Shown here one piece after another: positions 31,636 through 43,433 of a stretch of 64,000 nucleotides of DNA. The notes under the pieces were generated by a model. That model worked only from the letters and a program-made list of their open reading frames with translations, did no database searches and had not been told where the DNA came from. The stretch is taken from positions 40,088,530 to 40,152,529 of the forward strand of contig NC_087064.1 in the NCBI RefSeq assembly GCF_963678635.1. The letters are read 5' to 3'. Origin of the DNA: Symsagittifera roscoffensis (taxonomy: Eukaryota; Xenacoelomorpha; Acoela; Convolutidae). Every line of letters begins with the position of its first letter. The stretch's first letter is position 1. The position numbers were made by a program, and so were the translations under genes.

Positions 31636-33776
31636 ATGGATAACTTCGAATTGAATGAGCCGATGGACCTAGCGGAGGCTTATATAGGGCCGATGATAGA
31701 TGCAATCTATCGTCGGCTGATGGATCGAGACTTCGCTCTGGAGGACCCAGACTAGTCATGTTGCTGGTCGCCTTGATAAACATCTTAGGGCTCGACAACC
31801 GTGGGGACTGCCCCAAGGAAGTCTTATTGATGGCCACATATGGACAACAGGGAGTACTAGACCGCCCAAACATGAGGGTTATGAGGTGGAGAAACGGGGC
31901 TCTCTTAGGAAGCGACTTGGCGAACGAGCCTGGATTGGGAAGTTCCAGGACCTATGCCTCCTGAGATGCCTCCAGGATTGAGAAGGATGCATCCAGAAAT
32001 GAATAGCGAGGCAGCTTCGTCTAGTTCACAACTGTGCCACCAAAACGGGCGAGAGTAGAAGAGGAAGAAAAGACGAATGAGACGATGCAAAATCTAAACG
32101 AAGCAAAAAAAGAATTGGAGCAAGTGACCAAAACCTTGCTCAGTATTAAAGAGAACAGAGGCCTGTGGAAGAGACTGTACGAGGCTTGCAATAAGAAGCA
32201 GGGCGAGGAGACAAGGAGCGATCGGAGCGGCTGGCATTAACGACAGCAGTGGAAAGAACAATACCCGCAAGAGATATTCCTCATAGGCAGTCCCCGATGG
32301 AGCTTCTAACGCCTCGCGAACAAAGCCAAGCAACAGATGTACAAATTTGAACAGCAGACCGCATAGTAACAATCTCGGACCCGAGTGACATCCTAGGTGA
32401 TCCAGTCGTGGAGCAGACTGTGCAGAAGCTGATAGAAACAGCTGGACGACATGTGGCCAACAGGACTGGTGCCATGTTCCGGGGTGATTGCACCCCATGG
32501 AACGATCGATGATACAGGGGGAGTAGAGCTCTCCATGGAAACAAAAATGAGAGCAGGAGCTACTTTCGCAACGAGACCGACGAAGACCTCAAAAGTCCCT
32601 GACAGAAAGAAAAGGGAAATGCCTAGGAAGAAAATGTGCCGCGTATTTGATATACAGAAGAACAACCAGGTCAAGGACCACTTCACAGGAGTTCCGGAAA
32701 CGAATATGCTAGCATGTTTCAACCGATTGACGTGGAGTCCATCAATACATATGCAGCAACCAGCGCTCGGGACGTCACATTTGATATTGGGCGATAGTCT
32801 GGTGGGAGTACTGCAGAACTCAAGGACCTCATGGATTACTAATGTGATGGCCATTGGAGGCGCCACAATAGGCTAGCCATATCGGATGGTGGAGTTGATG
32901 AACCCAGGAATAATCCCAGACATAATGATCCTAATATGCCCAAACAATGCGTCCAGGAGTTCGGATGAGGAAGAAGCACAATAGAAATCGATGATAGTAT
33001 GCCTATTTAACACTCCATGGCACAAGTTTAAGTGCGCGGTACTGACCCTCTGCACCATACCGATGATCTCGAAAACGCTATCGTCGACAGGAAGAAGGCA
33101 CAATGAATGGGTCATCAGATGGAATAACATCGTGCGAAATCTGGCGAGTCGCAGTGCTGGACAGGTAATCCTGATGGATTTAGAACATGAGCCGAGAGCT
33201 GTGGATCAGGCCAGATTCACCACTGATGGAATACATTTTGACAGTATAGAGGGGCTAGCCTGGATAAATCGTGTTTTCCAGGTGAGATTAGATGAATTGG
33301 AGGTCGAACTCTTTGATACAGGAGTGCTGAGAAGGGAAGAAACTACGACTGAACCGGCGCTCTCGACCTTCGTGCCTCCTAATATAGAGACACGTCTGGG
33401 ATCAGTCGCAGCAGTACCCCAGCTGCCGCAGAGCTCCAGCGAGCCGGGGCAGAGGACGGACGGAGAGTTGAGACCGACCTGTCAACTCAACAGTGGGCAC
33501 GACCTCAGGCACCTCGAGATCGGGAAGGACGAGTACGAGCAGAGGGGAACGGCGTCCAGACAGAAATTCTCTGTTGTGGTCGAGACCCATACTTTCCCCC
33601 TGCATGTCTATAAACAACACTTGATGAAGTCGAACATTCAAACGGTGAAATTTGCTGCCGATGCGATGAGGATGATGAATGGGGCGAAGCTCTCTGTGAA
33701 CGGACTGTATTCGATTTTGGGAGTGAACTGGTTGATAGCAGCCAGAATCAACGGCCTTACGATTTGCTGGCCTTGA
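31636..33776 (+). pseudogene. Gag-like/SGNH hydrolase protein, copy gamma
   Basis: The best copy. The N-terminal domain starts at 31,636 and shifts frame near 31,750. The coiled coil lies at 32,034-32,210, rich in Glu/Lys with heptad leucines. A linker follows, and then the frame 32,451-33,776 carries the SGNH domain: G-D-S-L with Ser codon near 32,796, G-G-A-T, P-N-N-A-S, R-H-N-E, and D-G-I-H-F-D near 33,225-33,242. Two TAG stops (32,874-32,876 and near 32,982) interrupt this frame at the same places as in alpha. After the hydrolase a Pro/Ser/Gln-rich region and a second small domain run to the stop at 33,774. Family members cleave ester bonds; the substrate here is unknown. Confidence 0.65.
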
Positions 33777-34506
33777 GGGACTGCCCTCAAATAACACCAT
33801 GGGTCCAGTAAATGCCAGGCCTTTGCAGGACGTAGGAATGAACCATGGCTAAGGAAACCGAGAAGAAAGGCTAGGAAGATTTCTGACAACTAGAGCACCA
33901 ACAAGAACATGTGAAGATGTTTAAACAAGTGCGGGCGCCTCCATCTCACGTGAAAAAGAGGTTTTCCAAAACAAGTAGCCCACGGAAGCGATGTCCAGAG
34001 ATATGGCGAGCTGAAAAATCGAATGCACTAGACTATCTTTGCGGCGTACGACAAAGTAGAGATGAAGAAAGCCAAGATTTTAGTAGTTGCGAACTCGTAC
34101 TCTGCGCATACTTCTAAGACCTCATTTTGGCCTGACATGATAATGCTGGCGGCAATCAACCTGGGCCTGATGCAGTCTGTATCAAGGGCAATCGGGGTCC
34201 AACGACAAACTGAAATGAACCCGATTACGATCGCGAAAAAAAACAACGAAAGCTGTATTTGCGTTATTCCCGGGAAATGCACATCTCCGTGATGGATTGA
34301 AGTTCGTGTATGCGATGGTGGCACTGATCTCAGACGGGAAGTACGATATAATCATATCTGCCCCGAATTGCGAAGTGGAAGCGAGAAACCTGAGACCACT
34401 TAGAGCAGAATTACCGGCAGTATGGTCGGATATCTCAAACGCTATGAGAGGGTTCAGAGACCATTCACTACACATACTGGTACTGGATGAAGTCTTGGGG
34501 TTGTAA
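33777..34506 (+). pseudogene. Second conserved module, copy gamma
   Basis: Coding sequence in shifting frames. It starts with a basic segment (33,911-34,050), then K-K-A-K-I-L-V-V-A-N-S-Y-S (from 34,062). A frameshift at an A7 run near 34,237-34,243 follows, then a C-terminal part (34,297-34,506) with I-I-I-S-A-P-N and ends D-E-V-L-G-L. Alpha lacks the A-run frameshift, so the ancestral frame was continuous. Function not recognised; a degenerate SGNH-like fold is possible. Confidence 0.4.
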
Positions 34507-34652
34507 CTGTCCAATTTCACCAGGCAGCTAAAATTAAAGCCAGGAATCAACGATGATCATCGAGAGATAGTGGCAATATCCATTGACTAGTGATTCAGAG
34601 GAATGGAGATTAAAGACGAAGGAGAGAAGAGACGAAAGCTCATCTGGAAGCA

Positions 34653-36920
34653 ATGGTTTTGCGCACGAAGCCAGAGGTCAACAAGTGGCTGGAATTGACT
34701 CCTAGAATAGCCGCATTAAGTACGCACGCTTTCGAGCGAGGCCCAGCGATGATTACAAAAATTCACGCCTATCTGGTAAAAGAGTTGAACCTAGCAGAAA
34801 ATGCAGAAGAAAAGTCAGCCTAATTTGTGAATAGGATGTGCCATGTAACTCTTGAAGCTTTCTGGACGCAGAATGTAAGGGGAGAAGAAGGCTTCGAGAG
34901 GACCGACAGTATGTTGGAAGGGTTGGGAGCAGGATGGACTGCGTCCTTCCTGGCGAAAGTCTACCCGCACTCTCTCGATACCTGATGAAAGAGTTTCTCA
35001 AAGCGATTACCGAGTTATCGATAGTAGTGATCCTTGCATTGTTCGTGACTTTCGGAGCAGAGAATTTGGTGAAAGGTCCAGTGGTACTGCTCACCGAGGG
35101 GTTACAGAATCTACGGCTGGAGGGACTCCTGACGCTAATTGCGATCACACACGGGAAGACAGTGCGACATCACGCAGGAGGCTTGTCACTATTGACTGAC
35201 TACTCTAGCTATGACGACCTATCACTTACCGCTAATCAGATGAGCCATGGCATTTGTGACAGTGATATACGGTCTTGCCGAAACATTCGCGTTCCCTGAC
35301 GTTAAGGTGGAAGCGTATAGATGGTCGGTGCTGCATCTGAACCTCATTTCAGCAGTGGACGGGAGCGCACTCAATTGGTGTGAACAGAATGTGTTACGTG
35401 ATTTGATGAGTGAGGATTTGCTATTCGCGAAGATATCAGAGCCAGAGATGACAGCAGTAATCTTTTATGACCCTTTACAAGACCGAATGGGTGAAGTAGA
35501 GAGAGCGCACATTGAAGTGTTTCCGAAACTCTGGAATTTTGGGCCCTTCGACAAAACGAATTGCGAGATAACGAAAATTCCTCGTTTACTGGCCTCGTAT
35601 CCTAAAGTGGAAGAAGAGACGAAAGGCTGGGGCGATTACAAGAAGCTGCCAGAAGAAATACCTGAGTTCCCCTTGATCAGAAGGATGTTGCTCGGAAGTC
35701 CCAGGATATAAGCCTTTGAAACAAATGAAAGGAAGATGGCAAAATTCCCTGAAACGATGGACCCGTGCTTCGTGGGCAGAAACGATGCCGTAATGCAATA
35801 CACGCAGTTTGCATTTACGGATGAATCGACGAGGAAACGAAAGAGTAATGCAGCCACTCCGAAACCTGCAAGATTCAAGGAAGAGTGGGCAAAATTGGAC
35901 CTGGCGCCAACGGTCATGAGAGGCAAGGCGGACCTGCAAGAAGCCGCGCTAATCGTAATGAGCGTGAAACCGGAATTGGCAAAAAGCGGGAAACTAAGGA
36001 CTAGGACTGCACTAGCACCCTTTGGCTGTGAACAATGCAAGATAAAGCACGGAGAAGAAGAAGACAAATCAGCTGGCAGCCTACTCGTATCAAAGTTTCC
36101 AGACGGGACAAGGAATGAAGAGCAAGGCCCTTCGAGATCAGGGAGAAATCAGAAACGAGATGATAAGGAGGGAGAAGATCGTCGATCGGAACAACCCATG
36201 CAACAGGGTCCCAATCAGGCTGGAAAAGATGACGATAAGGCTTCGATGGGTGGAATGTCCAGCCTAGATTCAATTTCTTCGACGACTTTGAAATTGCGAT
36301 AGAAAAGTTAGAAGGAACGACAGAGCCAGCAGAAGATGGTTTTTCCACGCTGGAACATCCGTCAGACTTCATGGATACAAGCCAAAATTTTCCGGAGGGC
36401 AGCCATCCTGCTAAGTTTGAAACTACTAAACTACAAGACCAAACTTTTAACGGAGTCTCCGAGCAGAAGAAGAATAGAAGGCACTGCACGAGTACCTTTC
36501 ATGTGGACATTGCCAGAAGAAGAGTGGGAAGTCCACCACAATGACACTGAAAGTAGAACAGGGTGTAACATGGACAGATTTGCCTTCATGGAAGAGGTCT
36601 GGACGGTAGTGCTACAGGACCCAGTAAATTTTGAAAAAGGTCTCAACAGACCATTGATGCGAGAGATCCTCGATAAGTTGGATGAAAGTGAAGGGAAATT
36701 GAGCGATTTTTTAATCGATTCGGGCACTGACGAAAGTGAGGTTAATTCTCTCTCAAAGCCAACGCAGCAGGAAGGTGGCAATGGAGTAGTATACCTGTCA
36801 AGAACCCGAAAAAGAACGATACGATCGAAAATGGTGATTGATAAAGTGACATTGAGAAAAACTGGGAAGACGAAAGTAGACTCTGAAATCTCAGTAAAAG
36901 CTTTCAACTCAGCCAAATGA
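34653..36920 (+). pseudogene. Long unrecognised ORF in the 3' part of the Ty3-type element
   Basis: Most of this stretch reads in one frame from ATG at 34,653 to TGA at 36,918. It has a TAA near 34,800, an out-of-frame segment (34,934-35,250), a TAA at 35,709, and a second out-of-frame stretch (about 36,260-36,480). The C-terminal region (36,300-36,900) is acidic, then basic (R-T-R-K-R-T-I). A C-x2-C pair (F-G-C-E-Q-C) lies near 36,030. One hydrophobic segment (34,998-35,060) could be a membrane helix. No family recognised. It follows the SGNH ORF on the same strand with no sign of another element between, so it may be part of the same large element. Confidence 0.4.
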
Positions 36921-37033
36921 AAGCGTGTCAAAGAAGTCATGTATATGGGGCAAGGCGACGACCGATTGCCTGGAACAGATAAAAAATTGACCAATGTAAC
37001 GGTAGTGCCACTCATCCTCATGGCAGGACTAAG

Positions 37034-37133
37034 ATCGGCCAGTTATAAAACCAAGAGAATTATAAAACCAAGAAAATATAAAACCAAGAGATCGGCCAGT
37101 TATAAAATCCAGTCAGTTATAATCTGACTGGAG
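37034..37133 (+). repeat. Short repeats and hairpin
   Basis: ATAAAACCAAGAGA-like units repeat three to four times and GATCGGCCAGTTATAAAA occurs twice. The stretch ends in a perfect hairpin of 8-bp arms (CCAGTCAG, loop of 7, CTGACTGG). It lies between two ORFs in the otherwise non-coding gap 36,921-37,201. Confidence 0.7.
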
Positions 37134-37201
37134 CGATATTAGAGATTGATACACTTAGCCAGTGTGGACAAAGTACCCTACGAGATCTCAGACCATCTTG
37201 C

Positions 37202-37714
37202 ATGAACCATGGAAAAGGAAGTGTCGTAGGACAGCTAATCGCTGTGGAACATAAACGATTAACATTATCAGAAACCGTCTTGATCGACGAACCCGCTGGT
37301 GGATACATGGAGATGGTGGAGTACAGAAACTCGGCTAGAGGACACCTAGTCGCTGTAGAAAACAAAGGTGCCATGGAATGTTATTTGGAGGAGATGATAC
37401 AAGGCACAACGATGAAGCAGAAGGCGTACGGAACATTGGTCTCCTCTGAGATACACGCGGAAACAATAGACCAGTTGGTGAGCTTACCGTGGAGAGCGGT
37501 GGTGTTAGGACACTTTGAAGAAGAAGTGAGAACTACTCCGAAAATACACGCTCTGATAGCCATACCTTACATGAGGACGGAGCTGCAACTTAGGTTCGCT
37601 TGGTGCATGACTGGATTGACGAGGGAAGAAAGGAAAAGATCAAAGGAGGAGAAGGTGCTCTTGATGACAAGTGTGAGTGACTTAATGACCCAGGAAGGGG
37701 CGGCAGTAGCATAA
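37202..37714 (+). CDS. Unrecognised 170-codon ORF
   Basis: Uninterrupted ORF. Two imperfect internal repeats are visible early: G-Q-L-I-A-V-E-H and G-H-L-V-A-V-E-N, about 40 residues apart, each followed by a charged turn. The C-terminal half is basic and helical (R-E-E-R-K-R-S-K-E-E-K). No signal peptide or membrane segment. It lies on the same strand as the Ty3-type element and may be one of its downstream genes. The codon pattern resembles the neighbouring ORFs. Confidence 0.4.
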   Translation: MNHGKGSVVGQLIAVEHKRLTLSETVLIDEPAGGYMEMVEYRNSARGHLVAVENKGAMECYLEEMIQGTTMKQKAYGTLVSSEIHAETIDQLVSLPWRAVVLGHFEEEVRTTPKIHALIAIPYMRTELQLRFAWCMTGLTREERKRSKEEKVLLMTSVSDLMTQEGAAVA

Positions 37715-38526
37715 GCGAAACGGAGAGACGCTCTCTGTTTCTTCCGATTCATGTTAGAACAAATATCGGTGCCAGCGTTGAATACTTGTGCCAAGATGCT
37801 GAGAGAAGGCAATGGTTGAGCAAAAACCTTGCTGTTACATCCGCGTTTAGACATACATCATAGTAACCCGATGCGAGTAAATTTGAAGGAGCCTGTAGAA
37901 TTGGAGCCAATGAAGAAAAAAGATGAAATGCGAAGATTCTCGAACAAAAAGAGATGAGACTTAAAAAGGAGTCAATGGGAGCACTGCCGAAGTCAACTGA
38001 GAGTTGCGGACCGATCAGGAAAAAGTCGTATAGTTACGTGTCTGAAATCGTAGGGGTGGCATACAACCCTCTCATCAATGAACACTGCTTAAGACAGCAA
38101 TGAAGACTGACTAAGACTACGATCAAGCGGTGTTTCTAAGATTCTGAATGTCAAGAATTGCGACGATTATGATCGCTGCTAATCAGCAGGCTAAGCTGGG
38201 ACTTGTGTTGAAAGAAAAGGTGACTGGACCTACAGTGCCAAAATCTGATAACCGAGTGGAATTTGGATCGGGATTATTGGATGAATTACTGAGAACGAGC
38301 CTTATGGTGGGGTGAGATTTGATGAAACCATCATGGTTCCGCGACATAATGCTGATTCGATAATGCGTGTGACACAGGATGTGCAGAGGGAGCTGAATTC
38401 AGACTGTAATTTGCTTGACCTGAACATCATTTATAAATTGATGACAACAGCTTTATAACATTAGGATTTATAACTTGAGGACGTCTTCAAGCCTTCTCAG
38501 TGCCGAAATCTGTATGATTAGCGAGA
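37715..38526 (+). other. Degraded stretch between ORFs
   Basis: About 800 bp where short coding-like pieces in different frames can be read on the plus strand but none is longer than 60 codons. Composition is like the flanking ORFs, so this is probably decayed coding sequence of the same element. Confidence 0.3.
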
Positions 38527-39225
38527 ATGTCGGAAAAGTTCTACGAGTTGCTATTTAAGATGTTCGCAGCTGTTTCAGAAAGAACCAAAGATTAGTTAGA
38601 GCTGATACTGGGAAAGAAGTTCATGGGATATGCTAGTGTGAACTTTTATGATTTTGAAAGACAGAAACAGAGAGGATCAACAGCGACAGATTACAATGCA
38701 GTAGACGAAAACGACGAAATCTACCGAGTGATGCTGGAAGTGGAACCACTACTGGAAGTATCGGGAAAGCGTAATTGGAGGAGCATCAAGTTGACACCTG
38801 ATGAGTTACCTTGCCAATGCTTACTACAAACATGGTGGTATCCCGGGTGCGGTAATCTGGTGTTGATCTGGGACTCTGGAGAGCTACTCTCCATGGGCTT
38901 ACCAGATTCATCACAGCGCATAACGATAGTGATAGTTGGAGTTATGATGGCAATTCGATGGCTGGAAACTCATGTAAATGAGAACAATCGACAGGAGATG
39001 CCGACGAAAGATCAAGTGCAGGAAGTGGATTGTCTAAAAGAATTAAATCTTCTCAAGACAAACTGCAGAATCTTGATTATTTCGATGGAAGTGAAGGAGA
39101 TATGGGCCAGGAGACGACTGTTGCTCTGGTCTAGAGCCAATATGACTGCATGGTTGTACGAGTATGTCACGAATCATATGTCGAAGCAAAGCAGAGTGTA
39201 CAGTGCGTATCAGCTGGTCATTTGA
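38527..39225 (+). pseudogene. Unrecognised ORF with hydrophobic segment
   Basis: ATG at 38,527 opens a frame that meets TAG near 38,596 and continues from 38,623 to TGA at 39,223. A Trp/Cys-rich section (L-L-Q-T-W-W-Y-P-G-C-G) precedes a hydrophobic stretch (I-V-I-V-G-V-M-M-A-I) that could span a membrane. No domain recognised. The same frame continues after the TGA into the small ORF at 39,268. Confidence 0.4.
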
Positions 39226-39267
39226 GCAGGAGATTTCAAGCGAACTTTTGTTACTCATCGGAAAACA

Positions 39268-39456
39268 GTGACCACCGCAGTGAAAAGGATGTGCAGAGCA
39301 ATTGAGTGTGACGCGAGAGAAAGAGAAGAAAGGTTGAAGGAAGACCTGGAGAGAAACGTGACGTTGTGCCTCCACCACTGCTTCTGCAGAAATAGGGAAA
39401 CTAACGTAGATCCTCTACCTTGTTGTATGCAAAAGGTAGAAGAGCAGAGGCGTTGA
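39268..39456 (+). pseudogene. Small Cys/His-rich ORF, continuation of the upstream frame
   Basis: Sixty-two codons in the same frame as 38,527-39,225 beyond its TGA. A charged helix (R-E-R-E-E-R-L-K-E-D-L-E-R) is followed by a cluster of seven Cys/His residues (C-L-H-H-C-F-C ... C-C), which might bind a metal. Likely the true C-terminus of the upstream protein. Confidence 0.35.
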
Positions 39457-41929
39457 GGGACTGCCTCCAACAGTGTCAGAATGGCAACCGACGTGTTGCA
39501 AGACACTGAAACCGAAAGTCAATGTCGCAGGAGGAGGAGATGGAACAATGACAAAGAGGCGGAAAACGAGATGCAAAAAGGAGAAAGATAAGAAGAAATT
39601 GGAAGTTTTTTATAATTTCTAAACGACGAAAGCCAGAAGAAGTGAACAAAGAAGTGAGCAAAAGAGAAGATGTTAAAACTCAGAATTGTTTTGTGTGAGG
39701 AAAACTCGAATGAGAAACCAAACAACTAAGCTTGCAATTGAAACTGAATGTACGAAAACGTTTAGTTGACTTTTGAAGTTAAGAATTTTTTGCATTTATA
39801 ATTTTGCATTGACACTTACTATTTATTTAGAGAGGCTAGAGTATAATAAATATTCTAGCCTGCATGATTGTTTTTAATCAACTAAGCTGACTGATTAATC
39901 AGTGGGGATATGAAGGGCTTGGGTAATCTCTTGAAGAAGGAGATTATTTCATTGTTCTTTCTAGCCACCAAGTTCCTTAATTTTAAAATTCAGGACAAAT
40001 AACAGCTACATTTCCGAAGGGAAGGAACATATTAGGATAATTTTAAATTGTTGGTTGGCAGGACTGTCCTGCGTCCCAACACTTTTTAAACCTAATAGAA
40101 AAATTTTTAACTCGAGACAGTGGCATCAAAAGTCAAAAAAGATGTTTTATCTTAAGTCATATCCTCGAAAGTGCAGATTAGTGAAAGAGTTTGGAAGACT
40201 ATAAGAGTGTAGTAAGATGCCTTTTGTATTCTGCAGTGAGTCAATGTCATGTATATAAAAGTGATTTCATGCATTTTGTAAAATCTGTTCGATGGCACTG
40301 TACCATTTTGATAAATAACAAGAGACTCAATGAGGACAATGACCGGACTGCCCGGGGAGTGTGTCACATTCGTTCAAAATGGCGCCAAAAAACATTGAGT
40401 TTTTTTTATAACATCGGACTGTGAAGATTGTCACTTTTAGGGGATTAGCTGTACTGATTGGTCAGTTTCGCGTGACGTAAGATATTTTAAAAATTCATTC
40501 CAAAATAAAGACACGTCACTACCTTGCAACTTCGCTATAACTGAAAGTGAGAGAAAATCAGAACAACGATTGTCGCGAATAGAACAAGACGGAAATATTT
40601 TCGTGAGAGCGCAGCAATAGTAACGACTGAAATAACAATAGAAGCTGTCCGAATTGTGACGATTGTAACTGTACAAACGTTAGCGAAGATTTCACGAGAA
40701 ACAGGAAGGGTATTGGGCAATAAGACAATAATAGGACAATAAGACCACACTAAGTCCGCATTGAAGAATCCGGAAGTGTCTCTGAAAGAGACTGTAACGC
40801 TCTAGTTTAACAAATTTTCTGCTTCCTGGAATGTCCTGAATTGAATTAATAACATCTAGTTTCGGTTTCAGATCATGAGAAGCTAGGAGTTGAAGTAGGG
40901 GTTGATCCATCTCCGATGGGAATGATGATTTTTATCTACTGAATAAAAACAAAAGTGATATGATAAATAATTAGTAGCCCTGTTTTTAGGAGTGACCTCG
41001 TAGTCTGGGGATACTGAGACCCAACCATGAGCTCACTATTTTTGCATGTAACTAAATTAATCTGAGCGTTCTGACTGAATTCCAAAACAGTAACGATAAT
41101 GTCGACCCGATGTTAAAAAGACCATTTAAAGAACTGGCTTTGGCAGAGACGGTTAAAAGCATGTAGAGCTGTGTCTAGACGATAGCCAGTCGTTTTACAA
41201 CCTAGCTTTCTTTTCCGCCGATATGATTTCCGGGCGAATGTTACAAAAAAAATTGTAAATGGCTAATTAGAGAGAGAAAGACACTTTGAATAATGTATAG
41301 ACAGAGCATAATGCTTAGTATACAAATTAGTGTAACTTAGGAACGTAAGTTATTAATGTGGCAGCGCTAAAAATGTGTCGAAAATTGAATTATAGGGTAT
41401 CAATTAAACTGGAAATCATGCCAATAACGAGCATTGCTTTTTGCGACTTTTGTTTTTAGTTGAATCTCTTAAAAATATTTATTCGGTCAATCTAGTTTTG
41501 AAAACATGTTGACAATAAAGTCCCAAATATGTGACGTTACTGAGTACCAGTTTACAGAAGTCATAGTGAAAAAGATTTACTGAAGAATTCAGATGAGTTT
41601 TTCCTTCAAGGACAATAATTTCTTGAATTGGAGCTGGAATCTCCGTGATTGGTAGTGGCACGCAAAAGAAGACTGTCAGAAATTATTGGCAATGTCAGGT
41701 TTAAACAACAAAGACCATCGCAGACAGGGAGGAAGGCAAAAGCAGGACATTACCAAAAGCTGAAGGCAGAGGAAGTGTTTACGCTTCACAGACAGCGGTG
41801 ACGAGAGTGTGCATTGTTTTGCTTTGTACCTTGTGAGTTTCAATACTCGTGGCCTGCAAAACAATGACCACAGTACTTTGCCTGCTGTTTGGCTCAGGCA
41901 AATTGTAAAAAAGAAAATCAACATGGAAA
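39457..41929. other. No supported gene; possible element terminus
   Basis: About 2.5 kb without a credible ORF. From 39,800 the composition becomes AT-rich, unlike the GC-richer element to the left. Two short perfect inverted repeats are present: GGCTAGA/TCTAGCC (39,834-39,860) and GCAGGAC-T-GTCCTGC (40,058-40,072). The second is followed by CCCAACA, which could be the end of an LTR, but no partner LTR is in the window. From about 41,930 the sequence matches the Penelope-like element. Confidence 0.4.
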
Positions 41930-43287
41930 ATTGTGTTAGAATATTTAAAAGTGAAAAAAAAAATGTTCAAGTATCTGTACATAGACTAAAGTTTCCGAGA
42001 AAATGTCTGAAAAACGATCTAATGCCGTACTTTTTGAAAATTAGGATTCCCGAGAACGGAGTTTTTTTTCGGATCACGCTGGGCAAAATTTTCAACTAAA
42101 GCTGCTAAGGACTGAAAGTTCTAGGGCAAATTAGGACAGGAAAAGGTATGAGGAAATGCTAGTGAAAGCCCGATCGCTGGTGCAAAAAGAAATCGACTAA
42201 CAAGGGTGGGCACCCATTTTCCGCTTTGTGAAACGTCAAGTTGAGGCAAGCTTAAAGACAACATCAGAAAACAAAAGAAAAAAGTTAGAAAAAGAGTCCG
42301 AGAGACAAAATTAACCTCTTGGGGGAGAGATGAGCAATCAGTTAAGGTGCTTGATAACATTGAATTGCGTGGATGGGTACATGAAGGGCTTTCAATGGAC
42401 CCGAAGCATCCCATTATAGACAAACATAAAAAACGTGTTTTTTGACTTTTATCGATTTTTTCCTCTCACAATTGAAATAACAAAAAAATATCTGTTGAAA
42501 CTTTATGTGAAAGAGAAGCCGCGGTAAAGACATTGGCAAGAAACAATAAGGCAAACCTCAAGAGACAAAGCCGTTGAAAAAACCAGGAAATATCTCAAAG
42601 ATAATGGGTTGCTCGCTGTGCCTTTTGTAGAGGGGGTTGTTTTCAGCATAATGAGGGAAACGCACGAATCAAAGCTGGAATCCTTGTTGCTATCTGCTCT
42701 TTTTGAAAGAGTCAACCACTGAAGAGGTTATATTGAAAATTGAGAAGGAACTGTACAAAGTACTTCTTACCTTGAACAAAAGAGACAAGATAAGTGATCA
42801 ATTCTATTCTAAGATGAAGTCAACAGGGTGGCGTTCTGCACGTTTGTACGGTTTAGACCAGGTACACTAGACTGAGACACCCCTATGACCAGTACTATCA
42901 CTTCCGGGCACCTTGTATGAGAACCTTATGAACACATTTTTTTTTCTACAAAATCGATGGAGCCAATATAAAAACTAATGCTAAAGATGGCAATGCAACA
43001 ATTGAAAACATTGCTCTAGATCAGGTTGAAACCATAAAATCTCTTCGTAGGAAAAGTTTGTACACTAATGTCCCCCTGAAGGAAGCAATTGAAATTGACT
43101 TATTTAAGCTGTACAGCCAGGAGTGTCCTCCTGAAACTCAAAGAGCAACCATGAAAAGGCTTTCAAACATGGCGGTCAGCAAAGTATAATGAATCGTACT
43201 CTTTGTCTAAAAGAGTACGAGTTTGCTCTAACACAAGAAAAACCGGTAAGAACGGAGATACAGCTAATGAATGACAAAACCGATTTG

Positions 43288-43433
43288 TGCCCATGTTGCC
43301 ACAGGAAACTAACATATAGATCAAAAGGGGTTGATTGCGAGAGTTGTCGAAACGGGTATCGTCTAAATGCGGAAAAAGATGCGATGATGTGTACGCATCA
43401 ATAACCGAGATAGTCTAGTGTTGTGAGAGCTGC
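43288..43433 (+). other. PHD-type zinc finger inserted in the Penelope RT
   Basis: Between the RT motif after S-L-Y-T-N-V-P and the catalytic Y-V-D-D the frames give C-x2-C, 12 residues, C-x2-C, then G-Y-R-L where the finger's His is expected, a shifted K-C, and finally C-E-S-C. This is the C4-H-C3 pattern of a PHD finger, with His changed to Arg and one frameshift. The same insertion is in copy 2 (49,520-49,665), where the last C-x2-C is in an open frame. Confidence 0.6.

Larger units (their letters stand above)
26123..34506 (+). repeat. Staggered tandem duplications (alpha, beta, gamma blocks)
   Basis: Block alpha (26,123-29,566) starts in the Pol tail. Block beta (29,577-31,456) repeats alpha from the same start but stops inside the SGNH ORF. 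Block gamma (31,459 onward) restarts in the spacer before the SGNH ORF and runs through it. Offsets are about 3,450 bp (alpha to beta) and 957 bp (beta to gamma). The copies differ by several percent, so they are older than the duplication at 17,757. A shared GGGCCC sits at the alpha/beta junction and could be microhomology. Confidence 0.85.

Noticed and set aside
13418-33000. Possible stop-codon reassignment, given many in-frame stops
   Set aside because: All three stop codons appear, together with frameshifts and deletions. The gag and antisense genes use normal stops. Decay explains it better.
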